A stretch of DNA of 64,000 nucleotides from Pseudoneurospora amorphoporcata (taxonomy: Eukaryota; Ascomycota; Sordariomycetes; Sordariales; Sordariaceae): contig MU859198.1 in the NCBI GenBank assembly GCA_033297205.1, positions 33,037-97,036 of the forward strand. Direction: 5' to 3'. Positions 52,821 to 64,000 of the stretch are shown here, one piece after another. The stretch's first letter is position 1. Every line of letters begins with the position of its first letter. Both the position numbers and the translations under genes were made by a program. The notes below the pieces were generated by a model. The model made no database searches and was not told the origin of the DNA. It saw only the letters and a program-made list of their open reading frames with translations.

Positions 52821-55800
52821 TTACGCTGCCCCTCCGGCCTCCAAATCCACAAACACACCCTTGACGCTCCCTCCCTCCCCTCTCTCCACCGCCAGCTCAA
52901 GCAACTCGTGCGCCAATTCGACCGTGTCCTCATCAATCCCTTGCTCAAACACCAGATCTTCTTCAGCGAAATTAAGCCTGCCGAGAGACACCAAGTAGCG
53001 ATGGGGCAGGGCGGTGGTCATGTTGCTAACGGCCGAGGCATGGGGATTATTGGGAATGCTTGACATGTTTGAGGTGACGTTGACGTTATGCCGGGAATGG
53101 TGGGGATAATGGAAGGACGCGTTGGCACGGCTGTGCAGGGCGTGGAGGGCTGTGGGTCGGATGGGAACACCTACGCGGGGGCCGTTGTTGTTGCGGGCGG
53201 CGCGGCCAGGTCCCGGGTGTGTGGTTGTCGGTGGGCCGCCGCCCGCCGGTGGTGATATCGGTGCTGTTGTTGTTGGTTTTGCGAGCTTGCGGGCGATAGG
53301 GTTAACGATGCCGGAAGTTTTGGGATGAGTAACTAGTGCGTGTACCAGCTTCGTCGACCTAGAAATTAGCTGTGACAATAGTTGCGGTGTCGACATTCCG
53401 CTGCTGTCATATCCGTGCCCATTCTGCTTCCGGTTGGCCTGCCCCTGCTCCTGAGCCAGAGACAGGAATGTCTGTCCTTTCTTGGTATCATCCTTTTTCC
53501 CATTGTCATCGGCACCAGCGATAGAGAGCTTCCCGAAGCTCTCGGATGGAATGTTGGAATCGTAGAGCCCGTCAATCGCCCAACACAAGGCAGATACCGT
53601 TTTCGGGATGGCCACATCGCTTTTAGCGAGCTGCAATAACCCAAACGAGCTAGAGGCAAAAGACATGAGCGTCTCCAAGGCAGCAAGCTTGATAGATACC
53701 TCGCGCGCGGATCCAGGGGAAGCCCATCGCGGTGGGGTATCGACCAGGTAGGAGGAGACGCAGTCGATGATGACTTGGGCTGTTGATGCTGAGTCTGATT
53801 CGGGTTTGTGGACCTTGTTATTGTTGTTGCGGATGTGAGGCAGTGGGGGTGGAAGCATTTGGCCGGCGCGATTACCGCCCCGACTACTACCGCTGCCGCG
53901 AGGTTGGGGCGATGGTGGTGATCGACTTCGAATCGTCAACGCCGTGTTGTTTTCGGCATTGGAGTCAGAAGACTTTGGCAACGGTCCTACACTCCCGGGC
54001 ATCACACTCGTCCTCAAAAGACTCAACATCCCCCTCCAATCCTGCTCGGGCTGCTTGGCACTCAGCATCAGTACAACGAACTCTAAGTCCATGGTCTTCC
54101 AGAACTGCGCTTGAGGCGATGACATGTTATGTTGATCAACTCTCGGTGGCTTCAAACACCCCACCGCGCAGAGATACAGCAACTTGAGACACTGTGTAAC
54201 GTCAATATCAGCTGCCAACTTCCTCATGGCCGGGTTGGCATGTCGCTCCAAGTCCTGCACTGTCCCGCCTCCCTCGTTTACCATTTTCAAACTCAGCCGC
54301 GGCAGCGCCACCAGCTGGCATGTGGTCACTACTACCGGCACCAAACTGCTCGTGATGCGTGGCGCAACGTCCACAGCGTTCAGCTGCAGGATAAAATGCA
54401 ACAGAGCGGCGAGGTAGTAGATGGGCGAATGATAGCGCTCGGATAGGCATTGTTGCCACATGTCGAGAAGGAGTTCGGAGAAGTCGACGAGGAGACGGAA
54501 GGGGTCATTGTCGGAGCTGTTGACGAGGCTGGAGACGCCCAGTTGGGGAAGACGTCGGAAGATGATGGAGGCGAAGGAAGCGGATGGTTTTGATGGAAAA
54601 CAAAATCGCGCAAAGGCTTCGAAGGTCAGAGGAAGGGACGGGAGGGGGGAATGGTCGAGGACCAGTTTGAGGAACTGTTGCAAAGAAATGTTGTTAGTGG
54701 TCGCCTGAACAGATCGGGGAGTGGGAAATTGTTGGGGCTCACATCATAAGGCAAACTCAGCCCACCGGATGATCTTGTACTGCCAGACCTCGAAGCAAAC
54801 GAGCCAGCGGCGATATCGAAAGACTCATCATCGGTCTCCATCTCCAATGCAAGAGACGGACTATCCACCGCAGGTCTCTTCCTCTTGCCCTTTGTTGGTG
54901 TGCCGCCATGCTTGTGATCCCTCCTCCCCGCCCTATCCCTACTAGGACTTTTCATCCCCAGCACTTCCACCTCGCTGAACCCATCCAGCATGTGCATGAA
55001 CTTTGTCTTGTTCCTGCCACCAGGCGTCATTGCTCCTCCATCCGTGCCCGCCTTCCTGGTCTTTGGTCTCCCCCGCTCTTGTAGGTCTGCGTTGGCGAAC
55101 TGCAGCTCGTTCCTAACGGCCTGCTGCGCCTTCTGGGCCTCCTGGAGCTTCCTCTCCATCCTTGCCTTCTCTTCGGCCATCTGCTGCCTAAGCTGCGGTA
55201 TGTCGCGGTCATATTTGGAGCGTATGAGGTTGGCTTCGCCCTTGGCGGTGGTCAGTTGGGTGCGCAGGTTGGAGAGCTCGGCTTCGAGGGCGCGGATTTG
55301 CTCTTCCTTTTCCTTTTCTGCGTCCAGACCGGCGCCACGGAGGCCTTGGGTGGTCGGAGGCTGCTGGCCGACATAGGGCCGGGTGATTTGAGCCGGTCGC
55401 GGCTGTGGAGGTTGTTGTGGACGGACGAATTGGGACGGGGGAAGAGGGCGCCCACCGCCAGCTCCTAGCGGCCCTCGTGCATCTTGCGACGGGGCGAACT
55501 GGCGGTTTGGTGGTCGGAAAGCCGGCTGCTGACCATATCGCTGCTGGTTGGCCTGTTGTTGTTGTTGTTGTTGTTGTTGATGGTTCAACCTTTGTTGACC
55601 GGCGATGCTGGGCACGGCGCGAAAGGGCTGAGCGGCTTGATCTATGACTTGGCCGTCGTCGTCGTCGTCGTCGTCGGATATGTAATGCGGTTGCTCGGCG
55701 GTGCCTGTAGGTAGTTGGAATGCCGACTGTGGTGGTGGCCGTTGAGCTTCATGTTGGGTCGACTGCGCCTGTTTCTGGGTGAATAGGATGGCGTGGGTTT

Positions 55801-55873
55801 CGAGTTGATCGATGGTGTCGCCGTCAAGAATATCATCGAGGTCTTCGTCGGAATAATTGTCGAGGTCCATCAT
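52821..55873 (-). CDS. uvs-3: UVS-3/UvsD-like ATRIP homologue (Rad26/Lcd1), DNA damage checkpoint
   Basis: Exon 1 (55873-54743) and exon 2 (54674-52821), with a 68-base intron (GTGAGC, ACTAAC, AACAG), give 994 residues. The acidic N-terminus (NYSDEDLDDILDG, and DDDDDDD) resembles the RPA-binding checkpoint-recruitment motif of ATRIP proteins. A Gln/Pro-rich region and a coiled coil (about 195-280, EKEKEEQIRALEAELSNLRT) follow. Exon 2 is the helical Rad26-like domain (FRLLVDFSELLLDMWQQCLS). ATRIP proteins bind ATR (MUS-9 in Neurospora) and bring it to RPA-coated ssDNA. The last 150 residues end in an acidic helix-rich segment. The symbol rests on family layout, not on a search. Confidence 0.82.
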
Positions 55874-57159
55874 GGTGGGCGATCGTGCGCCTGGTGGTCA
55901 TGGCCGTTCAGCCTGTTGACAATGTTGCGAACTACTAGTAGAATGTTGTCATCTGGTCTGTTTGGGAATGGTGCCATGGCAACCGGCAGGCAACGGCCGG
56001 CAGGGGCAGCACGCGTTGTGAAAGGGGATGAATCCAGGGTTAGGGGTAGCTATCATGGATATCAAAGCCATCTTGATACACAAAATCCCCAACAGAAATG
56101 GACAAGAGAAAAAAAGTTGCAGTGCCAGGGATCCATTAAAAAGATGGAGAAAAATGGTCGAATGGAAGTCTGATTGTCCCAGGATATCGCGGTTTCGCTG
56201 GCCTTTGACAGGTACTACCTACCTACGTACTGTACCCTTTCACCATCCTGGCCTTGTGGGGTAGCGGAGTCCGATGAGTTGAATGATTGGATGATGGCTG
56301 TCTGCAGAACTGAAGTGTCATGCTCCTTCCATCGCATGTGATTTTGGGTGGAATGTCAAGCCACAGAGGGCCTTTAGCGTGAAGAATTTCCCTTGAAGTG
56401 GACGGGCAAGGAGGCAAGGAGCTTCTAGAATGATGTGAAAAAGCTCAACAAAGTTGATATTCGTATCCAATATGAAAAAGTCAATGTCACCACTTGATGA
56501 ATCACCTGACTGGTCATCTTGATCGTGTAAAGACGGCGACTTGAACTGAGTCCAGTCTGACGCTGACAAGGCTCAAGCACCAGCCACTGCCTCGCCTTTA
56601 GTCTGACCAATTATTATGCACAAATCAGCCAAGCCCAGCCACATTGACGTAGCACGTCCCCTCCCGGCGGCGGCACCGCTGCTACCGTAGCTCTCTCTGC
56701 TAGCGGGTGTTAGTGCTCGATGCTTGAACCGTGGCTCCTCCGCGCTTTCTCAGTGGTGGTTCCCGGTCCCGTCGTCCCGTCCCAACAATCGTAATCGGCT
56801 GGCTCCAGTAAATTTGGGACCAAAAAAAAGTTGGAACCGGCCATCAGGGAAGACGGGACACATACCTACCTCCACTAACATCTGCAACAAGGCATCATCA
56901 CCATCTACAAACAGATCCCCCCGATATCAACGCCAAGGTGGACTCTGAAGACGTGAACCCGCCGACATCCACAAAGAGATCCGATCCATCCACTGCTCCA
57001 TCCGCGGACTCCATTCGACGTCTTCCGTCTTTGCTGCTGAAACAACCGTTCGTCCCCGAAACACCATCTGTCCTCCCCGTCTGCCACCACCACGACCAGC
57101 ACAAGACGCATCGCGACAACTACCACTCCCCCGATCGCATAGCCATACAAACGACCGCC
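55874..57159. other. divergent promoter region (uvs-3 / CDP-DAG synthase)
   Basis: No supported gene. GGGTTAGGGG occurs near 56037, and TACTACCTACCTACGTAC is at 56213-56230. The frame upstream of the CDP-DAG synthase ATG is open from 56938 but has no ATG before 57160, so it was left as leader. Confidence 0.45.
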
Positions 57160-58770
57160 ATGACAGGCCGGTCTCGTCGCGGGGTCAAATTCCCCCACAT
57201 TGGCCGTCGCAGTAGCATGAGCGAGGCCAGCGAAGATGGCTCCAAGGCGAGGGCCCTTGCGGATATCCAAGAGGTATGCTATGCCATGTTATGTGGATGT
57301 TATGCGCTGCCATCATGTCCATCTCTGCCATGGATTGATGCCGTACCTCCACTCGTGCAGCAGTCGCCGCTAACATCTTGTCCTCCTCCTCCTCCCCCAG
57401 AACCCCAACGGCGCCGGCAACAACCAGCAGCACCAGCAGCAGCAGCTCTCCGACTACGAAAAGAAAAAGGCCAACTTCCTCGAGCGCACCCTATGGACCT
57501 TGATCATGATTGCCGTCTTCTTCGCCGCCCTCTTCATGGGCCACATCTACATCGTCGTCATCATCACCGCCGTCCAGATCATGTCCTTCAAGGAAGTCAT
57601 TGCCATCTCTAGCGGAGCTAGTCGTGCCCGGGACATCCAGTCCACCAAGAGCTTGAACTGGTACTGGTTGGCGATAGCCATGTACTTTCTCCACGGCGAA
57701 AGCGTCATCTACTACTTCAAGCACATTGTCATGGTGGATAGGGTCCTCCTTCCGCTGGCTACCCATCATCGCTTCATCTGCTTTACCCTTTACGTCGTTG
57801 GTATGTGCAGCTCCTTTTTCTTCCTCCCAAGGCAACGGCCCAAGCTAACCAACGAACTCGCGCCAGGCTTCGTCTTCTTTGTCAGCACCCTCAAGGGCGG
57901 CCACCTCAAGTTCCAGTTCACCCAGTTCGTCTGGGCGCACATGGCCCTGTTCCTGATTGTCGGCCAGTCGCACTTTATTATGAACAACGTCTTCGACGGC
58001 CTGATCTGGTTCTTCCTCCCCGCGGCCCTCGTCATCACCAACGACATCTTTGCCTACATCTGCGGCATCACCTTTGGCCGCACCCAGCTGATCAAGCTGT
58101 CTCCCAAGAAGACGGTGGAGGGTTTCCTCGGCGCCTGGGTCATGACCGTCCTCTTTGGCATTTTACTCACCCATATCCTCATGCGCTCCCGCTTCTTCAT
58201 CTGCCCCGCCACCGACCTTGGCGCCAACTTCTTCACTGGCCTAGACTGCGAGCCCAACCCGGTCTTCATCCCGCAGACCTGGACCACGCCCGAGCTGCTG
58301 TTCTTCCCGCCCAACACGCACTTTAGCATCACCATGGCGCCGATGCAGATCCACACCTTTTTCTGGGCCACGTTCGCCTCGCTCATTGCGCCGTTCGGCG
58401 GCTTCTTTGCTTCGGGTCTCAAGCGCACCTTCAAGATCAAGGACTTTGGCCACTCGATTCCGGGCCATGGAGGTATCACCGATCGCATGGACTGCCAGTT
58501 CATCATGGGCTTCTTCGCCTATATCTACTACCATACCTTTATTGCGCAGTACAAGGTGGATTTCGACGAGGTGTTGGAGATTGTGGCGACTCGTTTGACC
58601 ATCGACGACCATAAGAAGCTGTTGCTGTTCATCGCCAAGTATCTCGTTAACCACGACGCTATCGATCCTTCGGTGAGTTTTTACTCTGTGCTGGTTGGGG
58701 GACCCATCATTGACTAACCTCCTTCCAGATTGTTAACGCCGTGGAAAAGTCCTTGACTGCCGGCCATTAA
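57160..58770 (+). CDS. CDS1: CDP-diacylglycerol synthase (phosphatidate cytidylyltransferase)
   Basis: Four exons (57160-57273, 57401-57800, 57867-58672, 58729-58770) give 453 residues; the last exon encodes only 13 residues. The family signature S-x8-KR-x4-KD-x-G-...-PGHGG-x-x-DR-x-D is complete: SGLKRTFKIKDFGHSIPGHG, then GITDRMD. About eight hydrophobic segments include LIMIAVFFAALFMGHIYIVV and LIWFFLPAALVITNDIFAY, with the KTVEGFLGAW loop. The enzyme makes CDP-diacylglycerol from phosphatidate and CTP in the ER, the branch point to PI, PS and cardiolipin. It supplies PI, from which the PLC substrate in this window derives. Confidence 0.95.
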
Positions 58771-60872
58771 GGCGACGTCGAGGCGTGTAATAACATTGTG
58801 GTTAAAAGAAAAAAGGGCAAGTTGGGCTCTTTGTGGTTTTAGCTGCACTTTGGATGAGGGAGGGTGTGATGTTTTTCAACCTGGGACCTACATGGCTTGT
58901 GTCCCCAGTCTTCTTTCAACAGGTACTTGCTTTGCGCTTTTTTGGGAAAAGAAGGGCGCTGATTGCTTAGCTTGCTTATTCGTAGGTTTGGTTGATCTAG
59001 CAAGCAAGCCACACTGCATGATATTGCATAGCAGATTAGCAGAGCATATAGCGCGGTTCAGTTGTCGAGACCACACCAATTCTGTATCAAGCATATGGAT
59101 ATGGCTCTTGGTGTTTTGAGGCAACTTTTAGCGATGATAGATTAGTAGTCAACTTTCTTGGCTACCAATTTTTTTTCTTTCCGGCCCAGTTTCCTCGGTT
59201 CCTTATCTGGATTCGTCCAATGCTGAGTGCGTCCGATGCTGCGAGCTGCCAGCCAGCCACAGGTCATTGTTGGGAGGTAGTGTGGTCCCATGATGTTCAT
59301 ATATGGTATCCGACGGAAAGTCTGGAATGCAGGGTTGAACACGATGAACTCGTCTCCATGGTATTGGTATAAGGCGGCATTCCCATCTTTGCCCCGTCTA
59401 CTGTTCAGGCACTTGGTGGGCGGACACTGGATGCTGAGCAACCTGAGAGCCTGCTTGAAAGGGCGTGCAATGATTGTGGGATGGATACGGGGAGGCAGAT
59501 GGATTGTAGGCTTTTTCTGTTTATAAATGTTGTTCGGATCCGAAGGGGCTACAGAGTACAGGTTGAACAGGACAGGACCACGCTAATACTTGATAGTTGA
59601 CGAGTCTGTGAGGCTTCACGTTCGGAGGCTTTTATAGTTGGACCGGAACTAGGTAAGTAGGTAGTGTTCGTGGGGCAGGCAAGTTGCCCACCCTTCCGCG
59701 GGCAATGAAAGGCTGGATCCTAGTTTGTGCCGTGGCTAAAAGATACCCTGGTAAAAAAGATATCTACTACTGAAAAAAAGGAAATTGACTTGAAAGAGGA
59801 AAGTCCTTATACAAATGGAGGTGCAAATGGAAGCACTAACATGAAATGCAGGAAACTCGGTTAGTACTAACAAGTCTTTTGCGGGAAAAAAGTGCAGTTT
59901 CGGGCCGTGCGTCATGATTTCGGTAGTGCGTGCGGAATTTTGTATGAGGTCCGCCCGCGAAAAGCACTAACGCACTATCTGGATTTCTGAGCGTGAACCT
60001 TGCTATAGGTAGAGGTAGAGATTCAAGGTATACCTAATGATGCATTGAGTAGAAGTATGGAACAACATAAATCCATTAAGGAGTCCGGTATCCAATGACA
60101 TGGAAAGCTATATGAGACAATGTTGCCAGTTTGTACGTGAGAACCGGATGGCGGGCCCGAACACCGCAGCCTTGTAGGGCCGATCTCGATTGACGACTCC
60201 CGGGCCCCCTGACAATTGCCCCAGATCCAGATCCAATGTCAGTCACTGTCAGTGCACCACTTCAGCCGTGCCGCCCATACAGATCTGTACGACGTTTGGA
60301 GATAGTGTACTTGTATATAAAGCTGAGAGAGACACATCACCGACTCTAATTTCTCAACACGCTTTGAAACGGTGAAACTGGGTTGTACCTACTTGTAGGA
60401 GGTCAGGTGGTTCAGACCCCTAAAGATCTTCCAAGTTACAGGGGGTTTCAGTGTCTTGGAGGAGGGCCCTGTGACGTTCCCCCGCACCAATGGCCAACCG
60501 CATCGCACCGTAGCAGACGGCGGGCCAAGTAGCCAAGCCATCCCCAAACAACCAATTTGTAACTTTTAGGTAAAGCCATCAGAGGCAAAAAGGCTTGTTC
60601 CGCTGTCTCCGGGCTAACCTTGTTGGGATCACTCACTTCGTTGGGCTGGGTTTGTATATTTATTGACGACCGAACCTTCACCGACACCTCCATCGCCCAC
60701 ATATCTACCTTACCTAGGTAGACACGACACCAGACGACCGAAAGAAGCACGACAGTCATCAGATCGACTGACCGATGTATTCCCCATAGCGACCGAGTCC
60801 TACAAGCTGCTCAAGCTTAAACACGACGACGACAAGCCACGCGCGACCTCTGATTTGTCAAGGGCCGCGACC
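58771..60872. other. intergenic, promoter of the SulP gene at right
   Basis: 2.1 kb holding a possible minus-strand frame (59582-59142, listed separately) and several short A/T tracts. ACCTAGGTAGAC lies at 60713-60724. The frame before the SulP ATG is open from 60663 without ATG and is treated as leader. Confidence 0.45.
59142..59582 (-). CDS. doubtful open frame without an early ATG
   Basis: A minus-strand frame stays open for 146 codons between TAG (59585-59583) and TAA-type stop at 59142. It has a protein-like composition (FNLYSVAPSDPNNIYKQKKP; YHGDEFIVFNPAFQTFRRIP) and a basic end. There is no ATG until about two thirds of the way in. A TATAAAAG box lies at 59636-59629, about 50 bases upstream of the frame. 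The TAG just before it could be a TTAG splice acceptor, which would need an upstream exon I cannot see. Product unknown. Confidence 0.2.
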   Translation of the reverse strand, partial: RGPVLFNLYSVAPSDPNNIYKQKKPTIHLPPRIHPTIIARPFKQALRLLSIQCPPTKCLNSRRGKDGNAALYQYHGDEFIVFNPAFQTFRRIPYMNIMGPHYLPTMTCGWLAARSIGRTQHWTNPDKEPRKLGRKEKKLVAKKVDY

Positions 60873-63381
60873 ATGCCCTCCCCATCTTCCTCCTCGCACT
60901 TCGACGCCGGGCCGTTGAACTCGAACCCGCCTAATGTACCGGCCCCAGCGGCGGGTTCCGCCCACGACCACGCCCCAGCCCACCCCAGCGGTCTCCGACA
61001 GAGCCACACTGTCTCGTCATCGTACAGCTCGACCTCGGACTTTGAGCGCGGTGGCGATCAAGCCAACGGCGCTGGTCCAAGTCGTGAGAGGACCGTCCGC
61101 TTTGTGGGTGCTCCGAACGAGAGGACCAGCCTTCTCTCCCGCGACCACGGCCACGGCACCTTTACCGCAGCTGACCGGAAGGGAACCATGAGCCCCGCCA
61201 ACGCCAGTGACGTCGACTCGCTCCCCGGCTTCCCCTTCGACACGCCCCCCGACACCGACCTCGATTTCTCCGCCTATGACTCCGAGCCAGCCTCGCCAGC
61301 CAACGGCCAAGGGCCCGCGTCAGCAAAACCGCCCAAGAAGCGAAGGAGCTGGAAACGCCACCTCTCCTCTCGCATCACCACCCACAAGATCAACACATCG
61401 AGACATCTTGCCCGTCGTCACGGTGTCAAGGACACCCCGGGCATGTACCTCTCGTACTACCTACCCGTCCTGGTCTGGGCTCGGGAATACAGCTGGTCCT
61501 ACTTCAAAGGCGACTTTGTCGCCGCCCTGACGGTGGCAGGCATGTACGTCCCCATGGCTCTTAGTCTCGCCGATAACCTCGCCCACGTCCCGGCTATCAA
61601 CGGGCTGTATTCCTTCGTCTGGAACCCGCTGGTCTACGCCCTGTTGGGGTCCTGCCCGGCTATGATCGTCGGCCCTGAAGCGGCTGGTAGTCTGTTGGTC
61701 GGCACCGTGGTGAAAGCTAGTGTCGACTTGGGAAGGGGCGGAGACGAGGATCGCGTGCTGCATGCCAGGGTCTGTGGAATCGTCGCTGGAATGGCCGGCG
61801 CCATGGTCTTTGCTGCTGGAGTGGCGAGGCTGGGGTTCTTGGATAGTGTCTTGTCTAGGCCGTTCCTGAGGGGGTTCATTTCCGCCATCGGTGTCGTCAT
61901 TGCTGTTGATCAGCTCATCCCGGAGCTTGGGCTGAACCATCTTGTCGCCAAGCACCCCGGCGTTGGGCACGGGAGCTCGGTTGAGAAGCTGGGGTTCATC
62001 TTTGGGAACTTGGATAAGGTGCATAAGCTGACTGCCATCGTGGCCGGCACGAGCTTCCTGGTGATCATGGTTTGCAGGGAGATCAAAAGGAGGGTGCAAC
62101 CGAGGTACCCGGGCGTGGCGTACGTGCCGGATCGGTTTTTGGTGGTGGTGTTGGCGGCATTTCTGGCTTACTGGTTCGAGTGGGATAAGAAGGGTGTTGC
62201 GGTGTTGGGCACGGTGGAGGCGGCGAGCCATCAGACGTTTAAGTTTTACTGGCCGTTCCAGCCCAGCAATATGCAGCTCATGAGGGACTCGATGGGCACG
62301 TCATTCTTGATTGCCCTGTTGGGTTTTTTTGAGAGTTCGGTCGCTGCCAAGAGTATCTCAGGCGGCGAGCCGTTCGCTGGGGTTCAGCTGAGCGCAAACA
62401 GAGAATTGGTGGCCCTGGGCGCGGCAAATTTCGTGGGAGCATGCTTCATGAGCTTGCCGGCTTTTGGAGGGTACGGGAGAAGCAAGGTCAACAAGGCTAC
62501 TGGTGGAAAGACGCCTATGAGCTCCATCATCCTCAGTCTCCTGACTCTGTTCACCATCTTGTTCCTCCTTCCGTATCTCTACTATCTTCCTGTAAGTCTT
62601 CTTTCCGCCAGGCCCATCTACCAAGGTCCCTCTTCTCCCCACTTGTAGTACTAACATGTGACAGAAACCCGTCCTCTCATCCCTCATCAGCGTCGTAGCC
62701 TGGTCGTTAATCGAAGAATGCCCCCACGACATCACCTTCTTCCTGCGCCTGCGCGCCTGGCCCGAGCTCGCGCTCATGTCCATCATCCTCCTCTCCACCA
62801 TCTTCTTTTCCTTAACTCTCGGCATGGCCATCGGCGTCGGCCTCTCCCTGCTGCAAGTCATCCGCAACGCCACGCGTCCACGTATTCAGATCCTGGGGCG
62901 CATCCCAGGCACCAACCGGTTCGAAAATGCCGAGTTCTTCACCGACTCCCCCAACGACCGTCTGGAATTCATCGAGGGCTGTCTGATCGTCAAGATCCCC
63001 GAGCCGTTGACGTTCGCCAACACCGGCGAACTCAAGTCCAGGCTGAGAAGACTGGAGCGCTACGGAACAAACGAGGCCCACCCGGCCCTGCCAAGACTGA
63101 GGCAGGAAGACAGTAACAAGAATATCATCTTTGATGTCCATGGGGTGACGAGCATGGATGGGAGCGGGACCCAAGTACTGGAGGAGATTGTTAGGGGTTA
63201 TAGAGAAAGGGGCGTAAGGGTGTTCTTTAGTCGGGTTCCCGGAGGAAGGGATAGCAAGGAGAGTGAGGTGTGGAAGATGATGGAGAGGAGCAGAATTGTA
63301 GAGTTGGTCGGGGGTGAGGGGCATTTTGTGAGCGATGTTGGGGATGCGTTGAAGATGACGGAGGTGGAGGGGGACGAGTGA
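60873..63381 (+). CDS. SulP-family anion permease with STAS domain
   Basis: Exon 1 (60873-62591) and exon 2 (62665-63381), with a 73-base intron (GTAAGT, ACTAAC, ACAG), give 811 residues. A long Ser/Pro-rich cytoplasmic N-terminus (about 200 residues) precedes the SulP core. The core starts YLSYYLPVLVWAREYSWSYF and includes AALTVAGMYVPMALSLAD, NGLYSFVWNPLVYALLGSCP and IVGPEAAGSLLVG. A STAS domain (about 690-800) has IIFDVHGVTSMDGSGTQVLE and GVRVFFSRV. SulP carriers move sulfate or other anions. The long N-terminus resembles yeast vacuolar Ygr125w/Vsb1 more than the plasma-membrane sulfate permeases, so substrate and membrane are uncertain. Confidence 0.88.
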
Positions 63382-63563
63382 TCTCACTAGGTGTCTGATG
63401 AGCGGTTGTTTAGTTTTGGCTATGATAAAAGCATTTGTTGTTGTAGATAGCGGAATGTGAATTTCCTGGTTCTCTGTTTGAGGCCTCTGCTCTTTCCAGC
63501 GTGTGTTGAGGTAGGTTGGATGAACTGACCATGTTGGTTCATGAAGCTGACGGCGGTTGCCTC

Positions 63564-63809
63564 CTACCAATTGCACGTTAATGCTTTGTCCTCATGTAGA
63601 CAAACGAACAGTCTGCTCTGATGTGATGATCCATAGTCCAAACCGGGAGGCGGGCGGCTATACTGATGTGCGTAGCTGGGAGCCATCGCTTGGCTGTTAT
63701 AGTTCTGGGGATAACCGTCGCCTTGCCATTGCTGTGGTGGTTGGTGTTGCGGTCGATGGGAGTCTTGTTGGTAACCGAAACCCGGAGTTGGGTTGTAAAT
63801 ATGGCTCAT
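63564..63809 (-). CDS. Gln/Pro-rich 5' exon or truncated gene
   Basis: ATG 63809 opens an 81-codon frame: MSHIYNPTPGFGYQQDSHRP, then a Gln/Tyr/Pro/His-rich stretch ending RPPPGLDYGSSHQ, after which the translation loses its bias and stops. The start resembles the Q/P/G-rich prodomain seen in fungal metacaspases and some RNA-binding proteins. No following exon with a catalytic core can be found in the 180 bases before the SulP gene. It is either a small protein or a truncated relic. The neighbouring dispersed repeat favours a rearranged site. Confidence 0.3.
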   Translation of the reverse strand: MSHIYNPTPGFGYQQDSHRPQHQPPQQWQGDGYPQNYNSQAMAPSYAHQYSRPPPGLDYGSSHQSRLFVCLHEDKALTCNW

Positions 63810-63905
63810 GGGCCCATGTGAGTTGTACCCATCCCTGTTTGCCTGGGAGTACTGATGGCCAAACGCAGGCTACTTCTTAAGCGGAAATATTGAAGCCACC
63901 TCATA

Positions 63906-64000
63906 TGTGACAAGGGCAGTAATCTGGGCTTGGAACAGTAGTTCAATTCAGCTAATAAACTACTTTGGTCTCGAAAGCCTTGTTGATCTTCTCAACCTCC
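63906..64000 (+). repeat. dispersed repeat fragment, copy 2 (cut by window end)
   Basis: Matches 51617-51711 in the same orientation with one difference (A here for G there). It continues past the window, so its full length is unknown. Confidence 0.85.

Noticed and set aside
1..64000. Dispersed 5S rRNA genes, intact tRNA genes, CRISPR arrays, intact transposons
   Set aside because: I looked for the Neurospora-type 5S sequence, A/B-box pairs with paired stems, regular spaced repeats, and transposase or reverse-transcriptase motifs. None were found apart from the degenerate tRNA-like unit near 0.5 kb.

Overview
The window is nuclear DNA from a filamentous ascomycete, most likely a member of the Sordariales close to Neurospora or Sordaria (inference). 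The grounds are short introns with GT(A/G)NGT donors, CTAAC/CTGAC branch sites and YAG acceptors; gene families typical of Pezizomycotina (PTH11/rhodopsin-like membrane protein, CDH-type cytochrome domain protein, UVS-3/UvsD, fungal APSES factor); an AT-rich, RIP-like block at the left end; and the palindromic TAGGTACCTA-type motif scattered through intergenic DNA. About 23 protein-coding genes are supported. Most have one to three introns, and I placed exon boundaries by keeping the reading frame and the family motifs intact.

Layout. 1-1.2 kb: AT-rich relic with a tRNA-like Pol III unit. 1.9-8.7 kb: small secreted protein, CDH-type cytochrome domain protein and the FYVE protein Pep7/Vac1. 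9.6-19.7 kb: siroheme synthase Met8, a repeat-rich C2H2 protein, the APSES cell-cycle factor Mbp1 and an LYR/Cup1-like protein. 19.8-28.4 kb: 5'-nucleotidase-family phosphoesterase, GNAT acetyltransferase, rhodopsin-like membrane protein and kinetochore Fta1/CENP-L. 28.4-31.5 kb: gene-poor, with a decayed coiled-coil gene. 31.5-41.3 kb: ZIP transporter, PI-PLC, Dal5-like MFS permease, YhhN/TMEM86 protein and GH43 xylosidase. 41.9-51.3 kb: kelch membrane protein with an early stop, aldehyde dehydrogenase, GH128 glucanase and a peroxisomal PTS2 thiolase. 52.8-63.4 kb: UVS-3/ATRIP, CDP-diacylglycerol synthase and a SulP permease. 63.5-64 kb: an unfinished Q-rich exon and one copy of a dispersed repeat.

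The genes are housekeeping and accessory functions of unrelated pathways; I see no biosynthetic cluster. Some loosely linked themes are membrane lipid and phosphoinositide metabolism (PLC, CDP-DAG synthase, FYVE protein), cell cycle and genome integrity (Mbp1, Fta1, UVS-3), and wall or plant polysaccharide turnover (GH43, GH128, CDH-type cytochrome domain).

The most unusual feature is a set of in-frame stop codons followed by long, compositionally coherent open frame. The C2H2 gene has two TAGs and then about 110 and 98 further codons. Mbp1 ends in a TAG in a predicted hairpin loop followed by 100 open, acidic codons. The kelch gene has TAA at codon 34, just after its signal peptide. These could be RIP-type C-to-T nonsense mutations or, for the TAGs, sites of the sexual-stage A-to-I mRNA editing known in Sordariomycetes (UAG to UGG). 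Sequence alone cannot decide.
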